Made by a program: the position numbers and the translations under genes. This document shows positions 49,889 to 59,080 of a stretch of DNA of 64,000 nucleotides, one piece after another. Each line of letters begins with the position of its first letter. Within the stretch, counting starts at the first letter, position 1. This DNA is from Acrocarpospora pleiomorpha. GTDB lineage: Bacteria > Actinomycetota > Actinomycetes > Streptosporangiales > Streptosporangiaceae. The stretch spans positions 93,355 to 157,354 of the forward strand of contig NZ_BLAF01000026.1 of NCBI RefSeq assembly GCF_009687885.1, read 5' to 3'. The notes beneath the pieces are model-generated. The model did not search any database and was not told the DNA's origin. It saw only the letters and a program-made list of their open reading frames with translations.

Positions 49889-52645
49889 GTGGAGTTCCGG
49901 GTTCTGGGGCCGGTGGAGGCCTGGTTGCACGGGCGTCAGGTGTGCGCGCCCGCGGGGAGACAGCGAGCGCTGCTGGCGGCGCTCGTGCTGCGCCGTGGCC
50001 TGGTGGTCCCGGTGGACATGCTGGTGGACGAGGTGTTCGGCGAGGACCCGCCGCGCAGCGCGCGCAACGCGCTGCAGACCTACGTCACCCGGCTGCGGCA
50101 GGCGCTCGGCCCGCTCGGCGGGGTGATCGTCACCCGCGCGCCCGGCTACGTCCTGGAGGCGCCCGCCGAGGCGGTGGACGCGGAACGTTTCACCCTGCTC
50201 CTCGACCAGGCCCGCCAGTCCCCGCAGGCGCTCACCCTGCTGGATCAGGCGCTCGCGCTCTGGCGCGGTCCGATGGCCGCCGAGCTCGGCCCGGACGCCA
50301 TCCGCCTCACCGAACTGCGCCTGGCCGCCCGCGAGGACCGCGCCGCCGCGCTGCTGGCGCTGGGCCGGGCCACCGAGGCGGCGGCCGAGCTGGAGGGCCT
50401 GGCCGCCGCCGAGCCGTGGCGGGAGCGCACGGTCGCCCTGCTGATGAACGCGCTGGCCGAGTCCGGCCGGGTGCCCGCCGCGCTGGCCGCCTTCGCCCGG
50501 CACCGCGACAACCTGCGCGAGGAGCTGGGCCTGGACCCGTCGGCGACGCTCAGGAACCTGCACCAGCGGCTGCTGCGCGGCGAGGCCCGGCCCGTGCCGG
50601 TGGCGGTGGCGGTGGCGGTGGCGCCCAAGCCGCCGCCCGGCCTGATCGGGCGGGAGCGGGAGATCGCGGTGGTCGCGACCGCGCTCGCGCAGCGCCCGCT
50701 GGTGACCCTGGTCGGTCCCGGCGGGGTCGGCAAGACCCGGCTGGCCCAGCAGGCGGGGGAGCGCCCGACCTGGGTGGATCTGGCGCCGCTGCGCGAGCCG
50801 GAGACCGTCGTCGCGGCCATCGCCGAGGCGGCCGGGGTGCGCGCCGAGCCGGGCGTCGAGCCGCTGGGCGCGCTGCGGGAGTGGGCCCGCCGCGCGGACG
50901 GGCTGCTCGTGCTGGACAACTGCGAACACCTGCTGCCCGCCGTCGCCGCCGCCGTGACCGCGCTGCTGGCGACCGGCACCCGGCTGCGCGTGCTGGCCAC
51001 CGGCCGGGAGCCGCTCGGCGTGCCCGGCGAGCTGGTCGTGGACGTGCAACCCCTCACCGTGCCCAACGCGATCGAGCTGTTCATCGCCCGGGTGCCCGTC
51101 TCCGGCTTCACCCCCGACGCGGCGCTGCTGGGCTCCATCGCCAGGATCTGCGCCGCCCTGGACGGGCTGCCGCTGGCCATCGAACTGGCCGCCGCCAGGA
51201 TCGGCTCGCTCACCGTGGACGACCTGGCCGAACGCCTCGACGCGCGGTTCCCGCTGCTGCGCAGGACCGGCGCGGGACGCCACCACGCGCTGGAGGACGT
51301 CGTCGACTGGTCCTTCGACATGCTCACCGACGACGAGCAGAGGCTGTTCCTGCGGCTGTCGGTGTTCGCCGCCTCCTTCGACATCAGCACCGCCGAGGCG
51401 GTCGTCGCCGACGATGACCTGCCCGCCGAGCGGGTCGCCGACCTGATGGCCCGGCTGGCCGACCGGTCGATGATCACCCGCCCGGGTTCGGCCGGGATCG
51501 GGTGTTACCGGCTGCTGGAGACGCTCCGGGTGTACGCGGCCTCCCGGCTGCCCGACGCGGACCGGTTCCGCCGCCGCCACGCCGAGGTGCTCGCCGGCTT
51601 CGCCGAGGAAGCCGACCGGGGGCTGTTCGGCCCCGACGAGGTGGCCTGGACGCACCGGGTCGAAAGCCGTCTCGACGACATCCGCGCCGCGTGGGCCTGG
51701 TCCAGGGACGCCGACCCCCAGCTCATGATCCGGCTGATCGGGCCGCTGTTCCGGTTCGCCTACTGGCGGCTGCGCGGCGATCTGCTCCGGCTGGCCCGGC
51801 CGGGGGCGGCAGCCGGTTCCGGCCAGTGCCTGGCCGCCACCGCGTGGGAGGCCTCCATGGCGGGCCGCCTCGACGAGGCCCTGAAGCTGGCCGCGCGGGC
51901 GGTGGAGCTGGCCCCGGACTCCCCGGTGGTGACCGAGATCTTCGGAGACATCGCCATGTTCAACGGCACGCTGGACGACGCGGTCGCCGCCTTCCAGCGG
52001 GCCCACGAGAGCCACGAGGAGCCCGCGGCGCAGGCGATCAGCCTCGGCAACCAGGCGCTGGCCTACTCCTACGGCGGCGACGACGCCGAAGCGGCCGCCC
52101 ATGCCGACAAGGCTTTGGCGCTCGCGCTCGACTCCGGCAACCCGACCGCGATCTGCTTCACCCGCTACGCCCTCGCCGAGGCCCTCGCCGACCTCGACCC
52201 GGAGACCGCGCTGGAGCTCTTCGAGGCCGCCCGGGTGACCGCCGACGAGATCGGCAACCGCCTGGTCTCCGGCGTCGTCCGCACCGCGAGCGTGGCCCTG
52301 CGCGGCAGGCACGGCCCCGCCGAGCCGGCCCTGCGCCTCTTCCACGAGGTGATCACCCACTGGGTCGCCACCGAGAGCAGATCACTGCTGGTCACCGCGC
52401 TGCGCAACCTGGTGCTGCTGCTCGCCAGAACCGCGCGCGACCAGGCCGCCGTAGAGCTGGCCGGCACGCTGGCGGCCACCACCCCGGTCGCCTCGTACGG
52501 CATCGAGGCCCGCCGGCTGCACACCGCCCTCACGGCGGCGCGTCACCGGCTGGGCCCCGAGGCGTACGCGGACGCGTGGGCGCAGGGCGCTCGGCGTTCG
52601 TTCGAGGAGACCGCGTTGCGTGCGTTGGAGCTGATCCCCGCTTAA
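49889..52645 (+). CDS. AfsR/SARP-type regulator with NB-ARC and TPR domains
   Basis: This 918-residue regulator has an N-terminal winged helix (about 1-95, VEFRVLGPVEAWLHG), a BTAD domain (about 95-230), an NTPase module with Walker A GPGGVGKTRLA and Walker B GLLVLDNCEHLL, and C-terminal TPR-like helices (about 560-910). AfsR-type proteins switch on secondary metabolism after phosphorylation. GTG 49889 gives the canonical N-terminus. Its 3' end overlaps the convergent ABC permease by 4 bases. The divergent methyltransferase is its nearest possible target. Confidence 0.92.
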   Translation: MEFRVLGPVEAWLHGRQVCAPAGRQRALLAALVLRRGLVVPVDMLVDEVFGEDPPRSARNALQTYVTRLRQALGPLGGVIVTRAPGYVLEAPAEAVDAERFTLLLDQARQSPQALTLLDQALALWRGPMAAELGPDAIRLTELRLAAREDRAAALLALGRATEAAAELEGLAAAEPWRERTVALLMNALAESGRVPAALAAFARHRDNLREELGLDPSATLRNLHQRLLRGEARPVPVAVAVAVAPKPPPGLIGREREIAVVATALAQRPLVTLVGPGGVGKTRLAQQAGERPTWVDLAPLREPETVVAAIAEAAGVRAEPGVEPLGALREWARRADGLLVLDNCEHLLPAVAAAVTALLATGTRLRVLATGREPLGVPGELVVDVQPLTVPNAIELFIARVPVSGFTPDAALLGSIARICAALDGLPLAIELAAARIGSLTVDDLAERLDARFPLLRRTGAGRHHALEDVVDWSFDMLTDDEQRLFLRLSVFAASFDISTAEAVVADDDLPAERVADLMARLADRSMITRPGSAGIGCYRLLETLRVYAASRLPDADRFRRRHAEVLAGFAEEADRGLFGPDEVAWTHRVESRLDDIRAAWAWSRDADPQLMIRLIGPLFRFAYWRLRGDLLRLARPGAAAGSGQCLAATAWEASMAGRLDEALKLAARAVELAPDSPVVTEIFGDIAMFNGTLDDAVAAFQRAHESHEEPAAQAISLGNQALAYSYGGDDAEAAAHADKALALALDSGNPTAICFTRYALAEALADLDPETALELFEAARVTADEIGNRLVSGVVRTASVALRGRHGPAEPALRLFHEVITHWVATESRSLLVTALRNLVLLLARTARDQAAVELAGTLAATTPVASYGIEARRLHTALTAARHRLGPEAYADAWAQGARRSFEETALRALELIPA

Positions 52646-54213
52646 CCGACGTCGCGGCGGCGGAAGCCGTACAGACCGGCCAGGATCAGGAGCAGCGCGA
52701 GGGCGCTGAGGGTGAGCACGGGGGTCGCGCTCAGTGTGCCGCCGGGCAGATGCGGCGTGTGGGTGAACGGGGAGACGTCCAGCACGATCTGGTCGAGCTG
52801 GAGGACCGCGCCGATCTGGCCGAGCAGCAGGAAGGCGCCGAGCGCCCCCCAGGCCAGCGCGGACAGCCGGGGCAGCAGTCCGAACAGGGCCACCGTCAGG
52901 CCGGTCAGCACGGCCACGGCCGGCAGCTGCACCAAGGCGGCGCCGATCACGCGCGGCAGCTGGCCGCCGACGTCGTCCATGCTGGCGCCGTAGCTGATCC
53001 CCAGCGTGACGCCGAGCGCCAGCAGCGCGACCGCGGGCCCGAGGACCGCGAACACCACGTGGCTGAGCGCCCACGGCACCCGCCCGGTCGAGGTGGCCAG
53101 CACCGGTTCGGCCCGCAGCGCGCTCTCCTCGGCGCGCATCCGCAGCGCCGCCTGGATGCCGTACGCGGAGACGGCGATGGCCAGGATGCCGAGCAGCCCG
53201 GAGACGAACGCGTCGGCCAGCGAGGCAGTGCCGCCGAGCCTGGTCATGATGTCGGCCATATCGGGATTGTCGGCGAAGGCGTCCATGACCGCCGACGCGG
53301 TGCCGCCGAGCGCGAGCCCGGCCACCCCCATGCCGACGCTCCAGCCGATCAGCAGCCCGCGCTGCAACCGCCAGGCCAGCGCGAACGGGCTGGCCAGCGT
53401 GGTCGACGTGGCCGGTCCGAGCCGGGCGGGGAGCACCCCCGCGCCGACGTCCCGCCCGACCGAGATCCGGTACGCGGCTCCGGCGAGGACCACGAACAAC
53501 GCCAGCGGGAGCAGCAGCACCCACCACTTGTCGGCGGCGAACGGCTCGCTCTGCTGCCCCCACGCCAGCGGCGACAGCCACGACACCCACGAATCCGCCG
53601 GATCCCCGGCCGCCCGGATCAGGAAGGCCACGCCGAGCACGATGATCGCCAGGCCGCGCGCCGGGCCCGCGTTCTCGGTGAGCTGCGCGGTCAGCGCGCC
53701 CACCCCGGCGAACGCGATGCCCACGACGGCCATCGAGAGACCGAGCAGCAACGACCCGCCGGCCTCCAGGCCGGAGGAGGTCAGCGTGACCGTGATCAGC
53801 AGCGCCAGCAGCAGGTTGGCGGCGGCGGTCACGATCAGCGCGGCCGACAGCGGGGCATGGCGGCCGATCACGGTGGCGGCGATGAGCTCGCGGCGGCCCG
53901 CGTCCTCCTCGGTCCTGGTGTGCCGGATCACGGTGAGCAGGCTGATGAGGGCGAGAATCGCGTACACGGTGCCGACTCGCTGCGCGGTGAGCGCGCCGAC
54001 GGAGTTGCCGAAGAGGGGGCCGAGCAGGGATTCGAAGGAGGGGGTGGCGGCGGTGGTGAGCGCGTACTGCTCGCGGGCCGCGTCGTTGGGGAAGAGCTCG
54101 GCGTAGCTGGCCGCGTAACTGGCCGGGAGGGCGCACAGGATGATCACCCAGAGGGGGAGGAGCACCCGGTCCCGGCGCAGGATCAGCCGGATCAGGTGCC
54201 AGGTGCCGGTCAT
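52642..54213 (-). CDS. ABC-2-type export permease
   Basis: This 523-residue membrane protein has about twelve helices in two similar halves. It matches the fused antibiotic-export permeases common next to an ATPase in actinobacteria. The start overlaps the ATPase stop by 4 bases (ATGA). It probably exports a lipid or drug; no substrate can be read from the sequence. Confidence 0.88.
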   Translation of the reverse strand: MTGTWHLIRLILRRDRVLLPLWVIILCALPASYAASYAELFPNDAAREQYALTTAATPSFESLLGPLFGNSVGALTAQRVGTVYAILALISLLTVIRHTRTEEDAGRRELIAATVIGRHAPLSAALIVTAAANLLLALLITVTLTSSGLEAGGSLLLGLSMAVVGIAFAGVGALTAQLTENAGPARGLAIIVLGVAFLIRAAGDPADSWVSWLSPLAWGQQSEPFAADKWWVLLLPLALFVVLAGAAYRISVGRDVGAGVLPARLGPATSTTLASPFALAWRLQRGLLIGWSVGMGVAGLALGGTASAVMDAFADNPDMADIMTRLGGTASLADAFVSGLLGILAIAVSAYGIQAALRMRAEESALRAEPVLATSTGRVPWALSHVVFAVLGPAVALLALGVTLGISYGASMDDVGGQLPRVIGAALVQLPAVAVLTGLTVALFGLLPRLSALAWGALGAFLLLGQIGAVLQLDQIVLDVSPFTHTPHLPGGTLSATPVLTLSALALLLILAGLYGFRRRDVG

Positions 54214-55094
54214 GACCGCGCCGCCACTTCGTAGTGCCGCTTGAACAGCTCCTCCAGGGTCGGCGGCTGGCTGACCAGCCCGCGCACCCCGGCGTGCGAG
54301 AGGTGCTTGAGCACGGCGTCGAGGTGGTCGGCGTCGACCTGGAAGCGCACCCGGGTCCCGTCCACGTGCAGGTCGTGCACGTCCGGCAGGTCGGTGATGG
54401 GGGTGGCCAGCTCGGCGGTGATCGAGGTGCGGCTGAGGTGGCGCAGCTCGGCGAGCGTGCCCGTCTCGACGGTCTGGCCGCTCCTGATGATGCTGACCCG
54501 GTCGCAGAGCAGCTCGACCTCGGCCAGGATGTGGCTGGACAGCAGCACGGTGCGGCCGCGCCGCTTCTCCTCCTGGATGCACTCCCGGAAGACCTCTTCC
54601 ATCAGCGGGTCCAGGCCCGAGGTGGGTTCGTCCAGGATGAGCAGCTCCACGTCGGAGGCGAGGGCGGCGACCAGGCCGACCTTCTGCCGGTTGCCCTTGG
54701 AGTAGGCCCGGCCCTTCTTGCGCGGGTCCAGGTCGAAGCGCTCCAGCAGCTCCGCGCGGCGCGTCTTGTTGAGGCCGCCGCGCAGGCGGCCGAGCAGGTC
54801 GATGACCTCGCCGCCGGACAGGTTCGGCCAGAGTGTGACATCGCCCGGCACGTAAGCCAGCCGCCGGTGCAGCGTGGTGGCGTCGTTCCAGGGGTCTCCC
54901 CCGAGCAGCCGCGCGGAGCCGGCGTCGGCTTTGAGGAGTCCGAGAAGCACGCGGATCGTGGTGGATTTACCTGATCCGTTCGGGCCCAGAAAGCCGTGCA
55001 CCTCCCCGGTCTCGACCGTCAGGTCCAGTCCGTTCAGCGCGTGTGTCCTGCCGAAACTCTTGTGGAGGCCGGACACCATGATGGCGTTTTCCAT
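54210..55094 (-). CDS. ABC exporter ATP-binding protein
   Basis: This 294-residue ATPase of the drug-export (DrrA-like) class has Walker A GPNGSGKST, signature YSKGNRQKVGLVAAL, Walker B LLILDEPTSGLD and the H-loop His in SSHIL. The C-terminal 80 residues form a regulatory domain. It is first in the exporter operon and divergent from the GbsR-type regulator, with a perfect palindrome between. Confidence 0.93.
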   Translation of the reverse strand: MENAIMVSGLHKSFGRTHALNGLDLTVETGEVHGFLGPNGSGKSTTIRVLLGLLKADAGSARLLGGDPWNDATTLHRRLAYVPGDVTLWPNLSGGEVIDLLGRLRGGLNKTRRAELLERFDLDPRKKGRAYSKGNRQKVGLVAALASDVELLILDEPTSGLDPLMEEVFRECIQEEKRRGRTVLLSSHILAEVELLCDRVSIIRSGQTVETGTLAELRHLSRTSITAELATPITDLPDVHDLHVDGTRVRFQVDADHLDAVLKHLSHAGVRGLVSQPPTLEELFKRHYEVAARS

Positions 55095-55114
55095 GGTTCA
55101 GAAGCTACACTGTA

Positions 55115-55130
55115 TTCACAAATTTGTGAA
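55115..55130. promoter_or_regulatory. Perfect palindromic operator of the ABC exporter/GbsR pair
   Basis: TTCACAAATTTGTGAA is a perfect 16-base palindrome in the 81-base divergent gap. It is A/T-rich in a high-GC genome. The adjacent MarR/GbsR-type protein is the obvious ligand. Confidence 0.75.
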
Positions 55131-55175
55131 AGATGTAGAGATTTTGAATCGCGTATGGTTTGCGTAGGGAGGCGT

Positions 55176-55649
55176 ATGAGAGACGAAGAAGCGGCCCGCC
55201 AGTCGGCGGAACGCATGGCGATGATGTTGGTGGACTGGGGCTTCCCCCGGATGCCCGCCCGGGTCCTGATGGCCGCCATGACGGCCGATGAGGAGCTGCT
55301 GACGGCGGCCGACATCGGTGAGCGCCTCGGCGTCAGTCCCGCGGCCGTCTCCGGCGCGGTCCGTTACCTGATCCAGCTGCGCATGCTCATCCGGGAACCG
55401 CTGCCGGGGTCGCGGCGGGATGTCTACCGGCTGCCGCCGGACGCCTGGTATGAGATCACGGCCCTCAAGGGCGCGCTCTTCAAGGTCCTGGCCGGCATGT
55501 CGGACGAGACGGTTCAGGCCCTCGGCGAACAGACCGCGGGCGGGCGGCGGATGGCCACCATGCGCGACTACTTCCTCTTCGTCGAGGGAGAGATGCCGAA
55601 GCTGCTGGAGCGCTGGCGGAAGCACAAGGCCGACAACGGCCTTGACTGA
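55176..55649 (+). CDS. GbsR/MarR-family transcriptional regulator
   Basis: This 157-residue regulator has a MarR-like winged helix (GFPRMPARVLMAAMTADEELLTAADIGERLGVSPAAVSGAVRYL in pieces, about 20-70) and a C-terminal helical dimerisation part (about 95-150). ATG 55176 follows GGGAGG; the upstream open frame is not coding. It probably represses the divergent exporter until it binds the exported drug. Confidence 0.9.
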   Translation: MRDEEAARQSAERMAMMLVDWGFPRMPARVLMAAMTADEELLTAADIGERLGVSPAAVSGAVRYLIQLRMLIREPLPGSRRDVYRLPPDAWYEITALKGALFKVLAGMSDETVQALGEQTAGGRRMATMRDYFLFVEGEMPKLLERWRKHKADNGLD

Positions 55650-55716
55650 CATGTCGTGTTAACCAGATGAATTGGGCCTTGCCTGGTGGCAGGGCCCGGG
55701 GCTACGATCACGACAA

Positions 55717-55739
55717 CTTTTAGGAAACTTTCCTAAAAG
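55717..55739. promoter_or_regulatory. Inverted repeat upstream of the chitinase operon
   Basis: CTTTTAGGAAA and TTTCCTAAAAG are perfect 11-base arms around one C. The element lies 121 bases upstream of the first chitinase start. It is the only such site before the three chitinase genes. It is probably bound by a sugar-responsive repressor such as a ROK-family protein; that is inference. Confidence 0.65.
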
Positions 55740-55860
55740 AAACATCAACTACCGACCTCCCTCTGCGTCCCGTCACCAGACGCGCCCACACGGGCGGCCG
55801 CCCGTCCATCGGCCGCTCGGATCCGCATGCCTTCCCATCGACCCCCGCAGAGGTTGTGAC

Positions 55861-57492
55861 ATGCAGAGCAGGTTTGTCTGGCGTGTGCCGGCCGCGATCG
55901 TCGCCGTCGTGGTCGCCTTCGCCGCCGTCCTCTTCGCCGCCGGCCCCGCGCAGGCCGCCCCCAACACCGCCGTCTTCACCAAGGTCTCCGACTGGGGCAC
56001 CGGGTGGGAGGGCAAGTTCGTCATCACCAACGGTGGCACCACGCCGATCAACGGCTGGTCGGTCGCCTTCAACCTGCCCACCGGGTCCAACATCGGCTCC
56101 TTCTGGGACGCCTCGATGACCCGCAGCGGCCAGCGGTTCACCTTCACCAACGTGGGCTGGAACGGCACCATCCAGCCAGGTGGGACCGCCAGTTTCGGCT
56201 TCAACGGCAGTCCTGGCGGCGCGGGTGCGGTGATCAGTAACTGCACCCTCAACGGCGCGGCCTGCGGCGGCGGCACCAACCCGTCGCCGTCGCCGTCGCC
56301 ATCTCCCTCCCCGCCCGGACCGAACGCCCCCGGCAAGCCCGGCACGCCGTCGGTCACCGGCGTCACCAACACCTCGATCTCGCTGTCCTGGGGCGCCTCC
56401 AGCGGCACCGTCACCGGCTACCGCGTCTACGAGGGCACGACCGTCCGCGCCACCGTCACCGGCACCTCGGCCACCGTCAGCGGGCTCGGCGTCTGCACCT
56501 CGCACACCTACACCGTGCGGGCCTACAACTCGGTCGGCGAGTCGGTCGCCAGTGACCCGGCCGGCGGCTCCACCACCGGCTGCCCGATCGGCCCGCTGCC
56601 CAAGCACTTCCTCACCGGCTACTGGCACAACTTCGTCAACCCGGCCACCGAACTGCGCCTGTCCGCCGTCCCCAACGAGTACGACCTGATCGCGATCGCC
56701 TTCGGCGAGGCCACCGCCACCCCGGGCCAGGTCGTCTTCGGCCTCGACCCCGGCCTGTCCAGCGCGCTCGGCGGCTACACCGACGCCCAGTTCCGGGCCG
56801 ACGTGCAGACCCTGCACTCGCGCGGCAAGAAGGTCATCCTCTCGGTCGGCGGCGAGCTCGGCCGGGTCCAGGTGGCCAGCGCCTCCGCGGCGACCACGTT
56901 CGCCAACTCGGTCTTCGCCATCATGCAGAGCTACGGCTTCGACGGCGTCGACATCGACCTGGAGAACGGCCTCAACGCCCAGTGGATGGGCGAGGCGCTC
57001 CGCCAGCTGCGTACCAAGGCCGGCTCCGGCCTGATCATCACTATGGCCCCGCAGACGATCGACATGCAGTCCACCGGGATGGAGTACTTCAAGCTCGCCC
57101 TGGCCATCAAAGACATCCTCACCGTCGTGCACATGCAGTACTACAACTCCGGTTCGATGCTCGGCTGCGACCAGTCCTTCGCGTACTCGCAGGGCACGGT
57201 CAACTTCATGACCGCGCTGGCCTGCATCCAGTTGGAGAACGGCCTGCGGCCCGACCAGGTGGCGCTCGGCCTGCCCGCCGGACCCGGCGCGGCGGGGGGC
57301 GGCGTGATCTCTCCGTCGCTGGTCAACCAGGCGCTCACCTGCCTGGCGACCAGGACCAACTGCGGGAGCTTCGTGCCACCGCGGGCGTATCCGGCCATCC
57401 GCGGCGCGATGACCTGGTCGATCAACTGGGACGCCAGCAACAACTGGAACTTCTCCAGGACCGTCAAGCCGCACCTCGCGACGCTTCCCTAA
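55861..57492 (+). CDS. Secreted GH18 chitinase (CBM2-FnIII-GH18)
   Basis: This 543-residue secreted enzyme has a signal peptide ending near AQAA, a CBM2 (about 34-135), a Pro-Ser linker, a fibronectin III domain (about 160-245) and a GH18 catalytic domain (about 260-540). The active motif DxxDxDxE is Asp361, Asp364, Asp366 and Glu368 (FDGVDIDLEN). It cleaves chitin with retention via substrate assistance. ATG 55861 is chosen because the signal peptide begins there; the longer upstream frame contains the operator. It is the first gene of three; the next starts 10 bases on. Confidence 0.94.
   Translation: MQSRFVWRVPAAIVAVVVAFAAVLFAAGPAQAAPNTAVFTKVSDWGTGWEGKFVITNGGTTPINGWSVAFNLPTGSNIGSFWDASMTRSGQRFTFTNVGWNGTIQPGGTASFGFNGSPGGAGAVISNCTLNGAACGGGTNPSPSPSPSPSPPGPNAPGKPGTPSVTGVTNTSISLSWGASSGTVTGYRVYEGTTVRATVTGTSATVSGLGVCTSHTYTVRAYNSVGESVASDPAGGSTTGCPIGPLPKHFLTGYWHNFVNPATELRLSAVPNEYDLIAIAFGEATATPGQVVFGLDPGLSSALGGYTDAQFRADVQTLHSRGKKVILSVGGELGRVQVASASAATTFANSVFAIMQSYGFDGVDIDLENGLNAQWMGEALRQLRTKAGSGLIITMAPQTIDMQSTGMEYFKLALAIKDILTVVHMQYYNSGSMLGCDQSFAYSQGTVNFMTALACIQLENGLRPDQVALGLPAGPGAAGGGVISPSLVNQALTCLATRTNCGSFVPPRAYPAIRGAMTWSINWDASNNWNFSRTVKPHLATLP
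55969..56042 (+). repeat. 74-base identical block, copy 1 of the CBM2 duplication
   Basis: This block is identical base for base, including all wobble positions, to 59195-59268 in the third chitinase gene. Confidence 0.9.
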
Positions 57493-57502
57493 GGAATCCT
57501 CG

Positions 57503-59068
57503 ATGAACCGCATCCGGATGGCGGTGGCGGCGGCAGCGCTGACCATCGCCGGGGCGGTGCTGGTGGCCCAGCCCGCCCGAGCAGCCAACATCGCGACGAA
57601 TCCCGGGTTCGAGTCGGGCCTGGCCGGGTGGACGTGCGCCGCCGGGGCCCAGGCCGTGACGACGCCCGTGCACGGCGGAACCAGGGCGCTGGCCGCCACC
57701 CCGGCCGGCACCGACGTCGCCCGCTGCCAGCAGACGATCACCGTGCAGCCGAACACCGCCTACTCGCTGTCGGCCTGGGTCCGGGGGAACTTCGTGTTCC
57801 TCGGCGCGGTCGGGTTCAGCGAGACCTGGGCCGCGCCCGGCGCGGCGTGGACGCAGCTGACCCGCAGCTTCACCACGGCGCCCGGGCAGACCAGCGTGAC
57901 GATCTACGTCAACGGCTGGCACGGGCAGGGCACCTACTACGCCGACGACGTCGTTTTCGACGGTCCCGGCACCGTGCCGCCCTCCCCGTCGCCATCCCCG
58001 TCCCCCTCGCCGTCACCGTCTCCCTCGCCGTCCCCCAGCCCGCCGCCTCCGGTGGGCAACCGGTGGATGGTCGGCTACCTGCACGCCTCATTCGCCAACG
58101 GATCTGGATATATCCGGATGGCGGATGTGCTGAACGAGTGGGACTTCATCAACCTCGCCTTCGGCGAGCCCACCTCGGTCACCTCCGGCGACATCCGGTT
58201 CAGCCAGTGCCCGGTCGCCGAATGCCCGAACGTCGAGACCGAAGCCCAGTTCATCGCCGGCATCCGGGCCAAGCAGGCCGCCGGCAAGAAGGTCCTGATC
58301 TCCATCGGCGGCCAGAACGGCCAGGTCCAGCTCACCACCACCGCCGCCCGCGACAAGTTCGTGCAGTCGGTCGGCGCGATCATCGACAGGTACGGCCTGG
58401 ACGGCCTGGACATCGACTTCGAGGGCCACTCCCTCTACCTCAACCAGGGCGACACGAACTTCCGCAACCCGACCACCCCGGTCGTGGTCAACCTGATCTC
58501 GGCGCTCCGCTCCCTCAAGACCAGGTACGGCTCCCGCTTCGTGCTCACCATGGCCCCCGAGACGTTCTTCGTCCAGCTCGGCTACCAGTTCTACGGACCC
58601 GGCACGGGCGGCGCCGACCCGCGCTCCGCCTCCTACCTGCCGGTCATCCACGCCATGCGCAACGACCTCACCCTGCTGCACGTGCAGGACTACAACTCCG
58701 GCCCGATCATGGGCCTGGACAACCAGTACCACACCATGGGCGGTCACGACTTCCACGTCGCGATGACCGACATGCTGCTCGCCGGCTTCCCGGTCCGGGG
58801 CAACACCGCCGACGTCTTCCCCGCGCTGCGCCAGGACCAGGTCGCCATCGGCCTGCCCGCGGCGCCGTTCGCCGGCAACGGCTTCACCACCGTGGCCGAG
58901 GTGCAGAAGGCGTTCACGTGCCTGGCCAAGGGGACCGGGTGTGGGACCTACCGGCCGCGCGGGGTCTACCCGAACCTGCGGGGCCTGATGACCTGGTCGA
59001 TCAACTGGGACAAGTACAACGGGTTCGAGTTTTCCCGTAGCCATCGTCCGTACCTCAACGCGCTCTGA
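57503..59068 (+). CDS. Secreted GH18 chitinase with carbohydrate-binding N-terminal module
   Basis: This 521-residue secreted enzyme has a signal peptide (MNRIRMAVAAAALTIAGAVL), a CBM4_9/CBM16-like beta-sandwich (NPGFESGLAGWTC through YYADDVVFDG, about 30-150), a Pro-Ser linker and a GH18 domain (about 185-518). The active motif is Asp300, Asp303, Asp305 and Glu307 (LDGLDIDFEG). AAGGA lies 8 bases upstream of the ATG. Its binding module differs from those of the other two chitinases, suggesting complementary chitin forms. Confidence 0.94.
   Translation: MNRIRMAVAAAALTIAGAVLVAQPARAANIATNPGFESGLAGWTCAAGAQAVTTPVHGGTRALAATPAGTDVARCQQTITVQPNTAYSLSAWVRGNFVFLGAVGFSETWAAPGAAWTQLTRSFTTAPGQTSVTIYVNGWHGQGTYYADDVVFDGPGTVPPSPSPSPSPSPSPSPSPSPSPPPPVGNRWMVGYLHASFANGSGYIRMADVLNEWDFINLAFGEPTSVTSGDIRFSQCPVAECPNVETEAQFIAGIRAKQAAGKKVLISIGGQNGQVQLTTTAARDKFVQSVGAIIDRYGLDGLDIDFEGHSLYLNQGDTNFRNPTTPVVVNLISALRSLKTRYGSRFVLTMAPETFFVQLGYQFYGPGTGGADPRSASYLPVIHAMRNDLTLLHVQDYNSGPIMGLDNQYHTMGGHDFHVAMTDMLLAGFPVRGNTADVFPALRQDQVAIGLPAAPFAGNGFTTVAEVQKAFTCLAKGTGCGTYRPRGVYPNLRGLMTWSINWDKYNGFEFSRSHRPYLNAL
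57985..58050 (+). repeat. Pro-Ser linker repeat in the second chitinase
   Basis: Repeated CCN TCN codons encode about ten PS pairs ending in a Pro run, the flexible linker before the GH18 domain. Confidence 0.8.
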
Positions 59069-59080
59069 TTGGGGCAGATC

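Noticed and set aside
48741..52645. A full secondary-metabolite cluster around the SARP gene
   Set aside because: Only one methyltransferase and an exporter are nearby; no synthase, ketosynthase or peptide synthetase is present.
51502..54234. 910-residue frame running from the SARP gene into the antisense of the ABC permease
   Set aside because: It changes from one shadow to another at the convergent junction and carries no recognisable motif.
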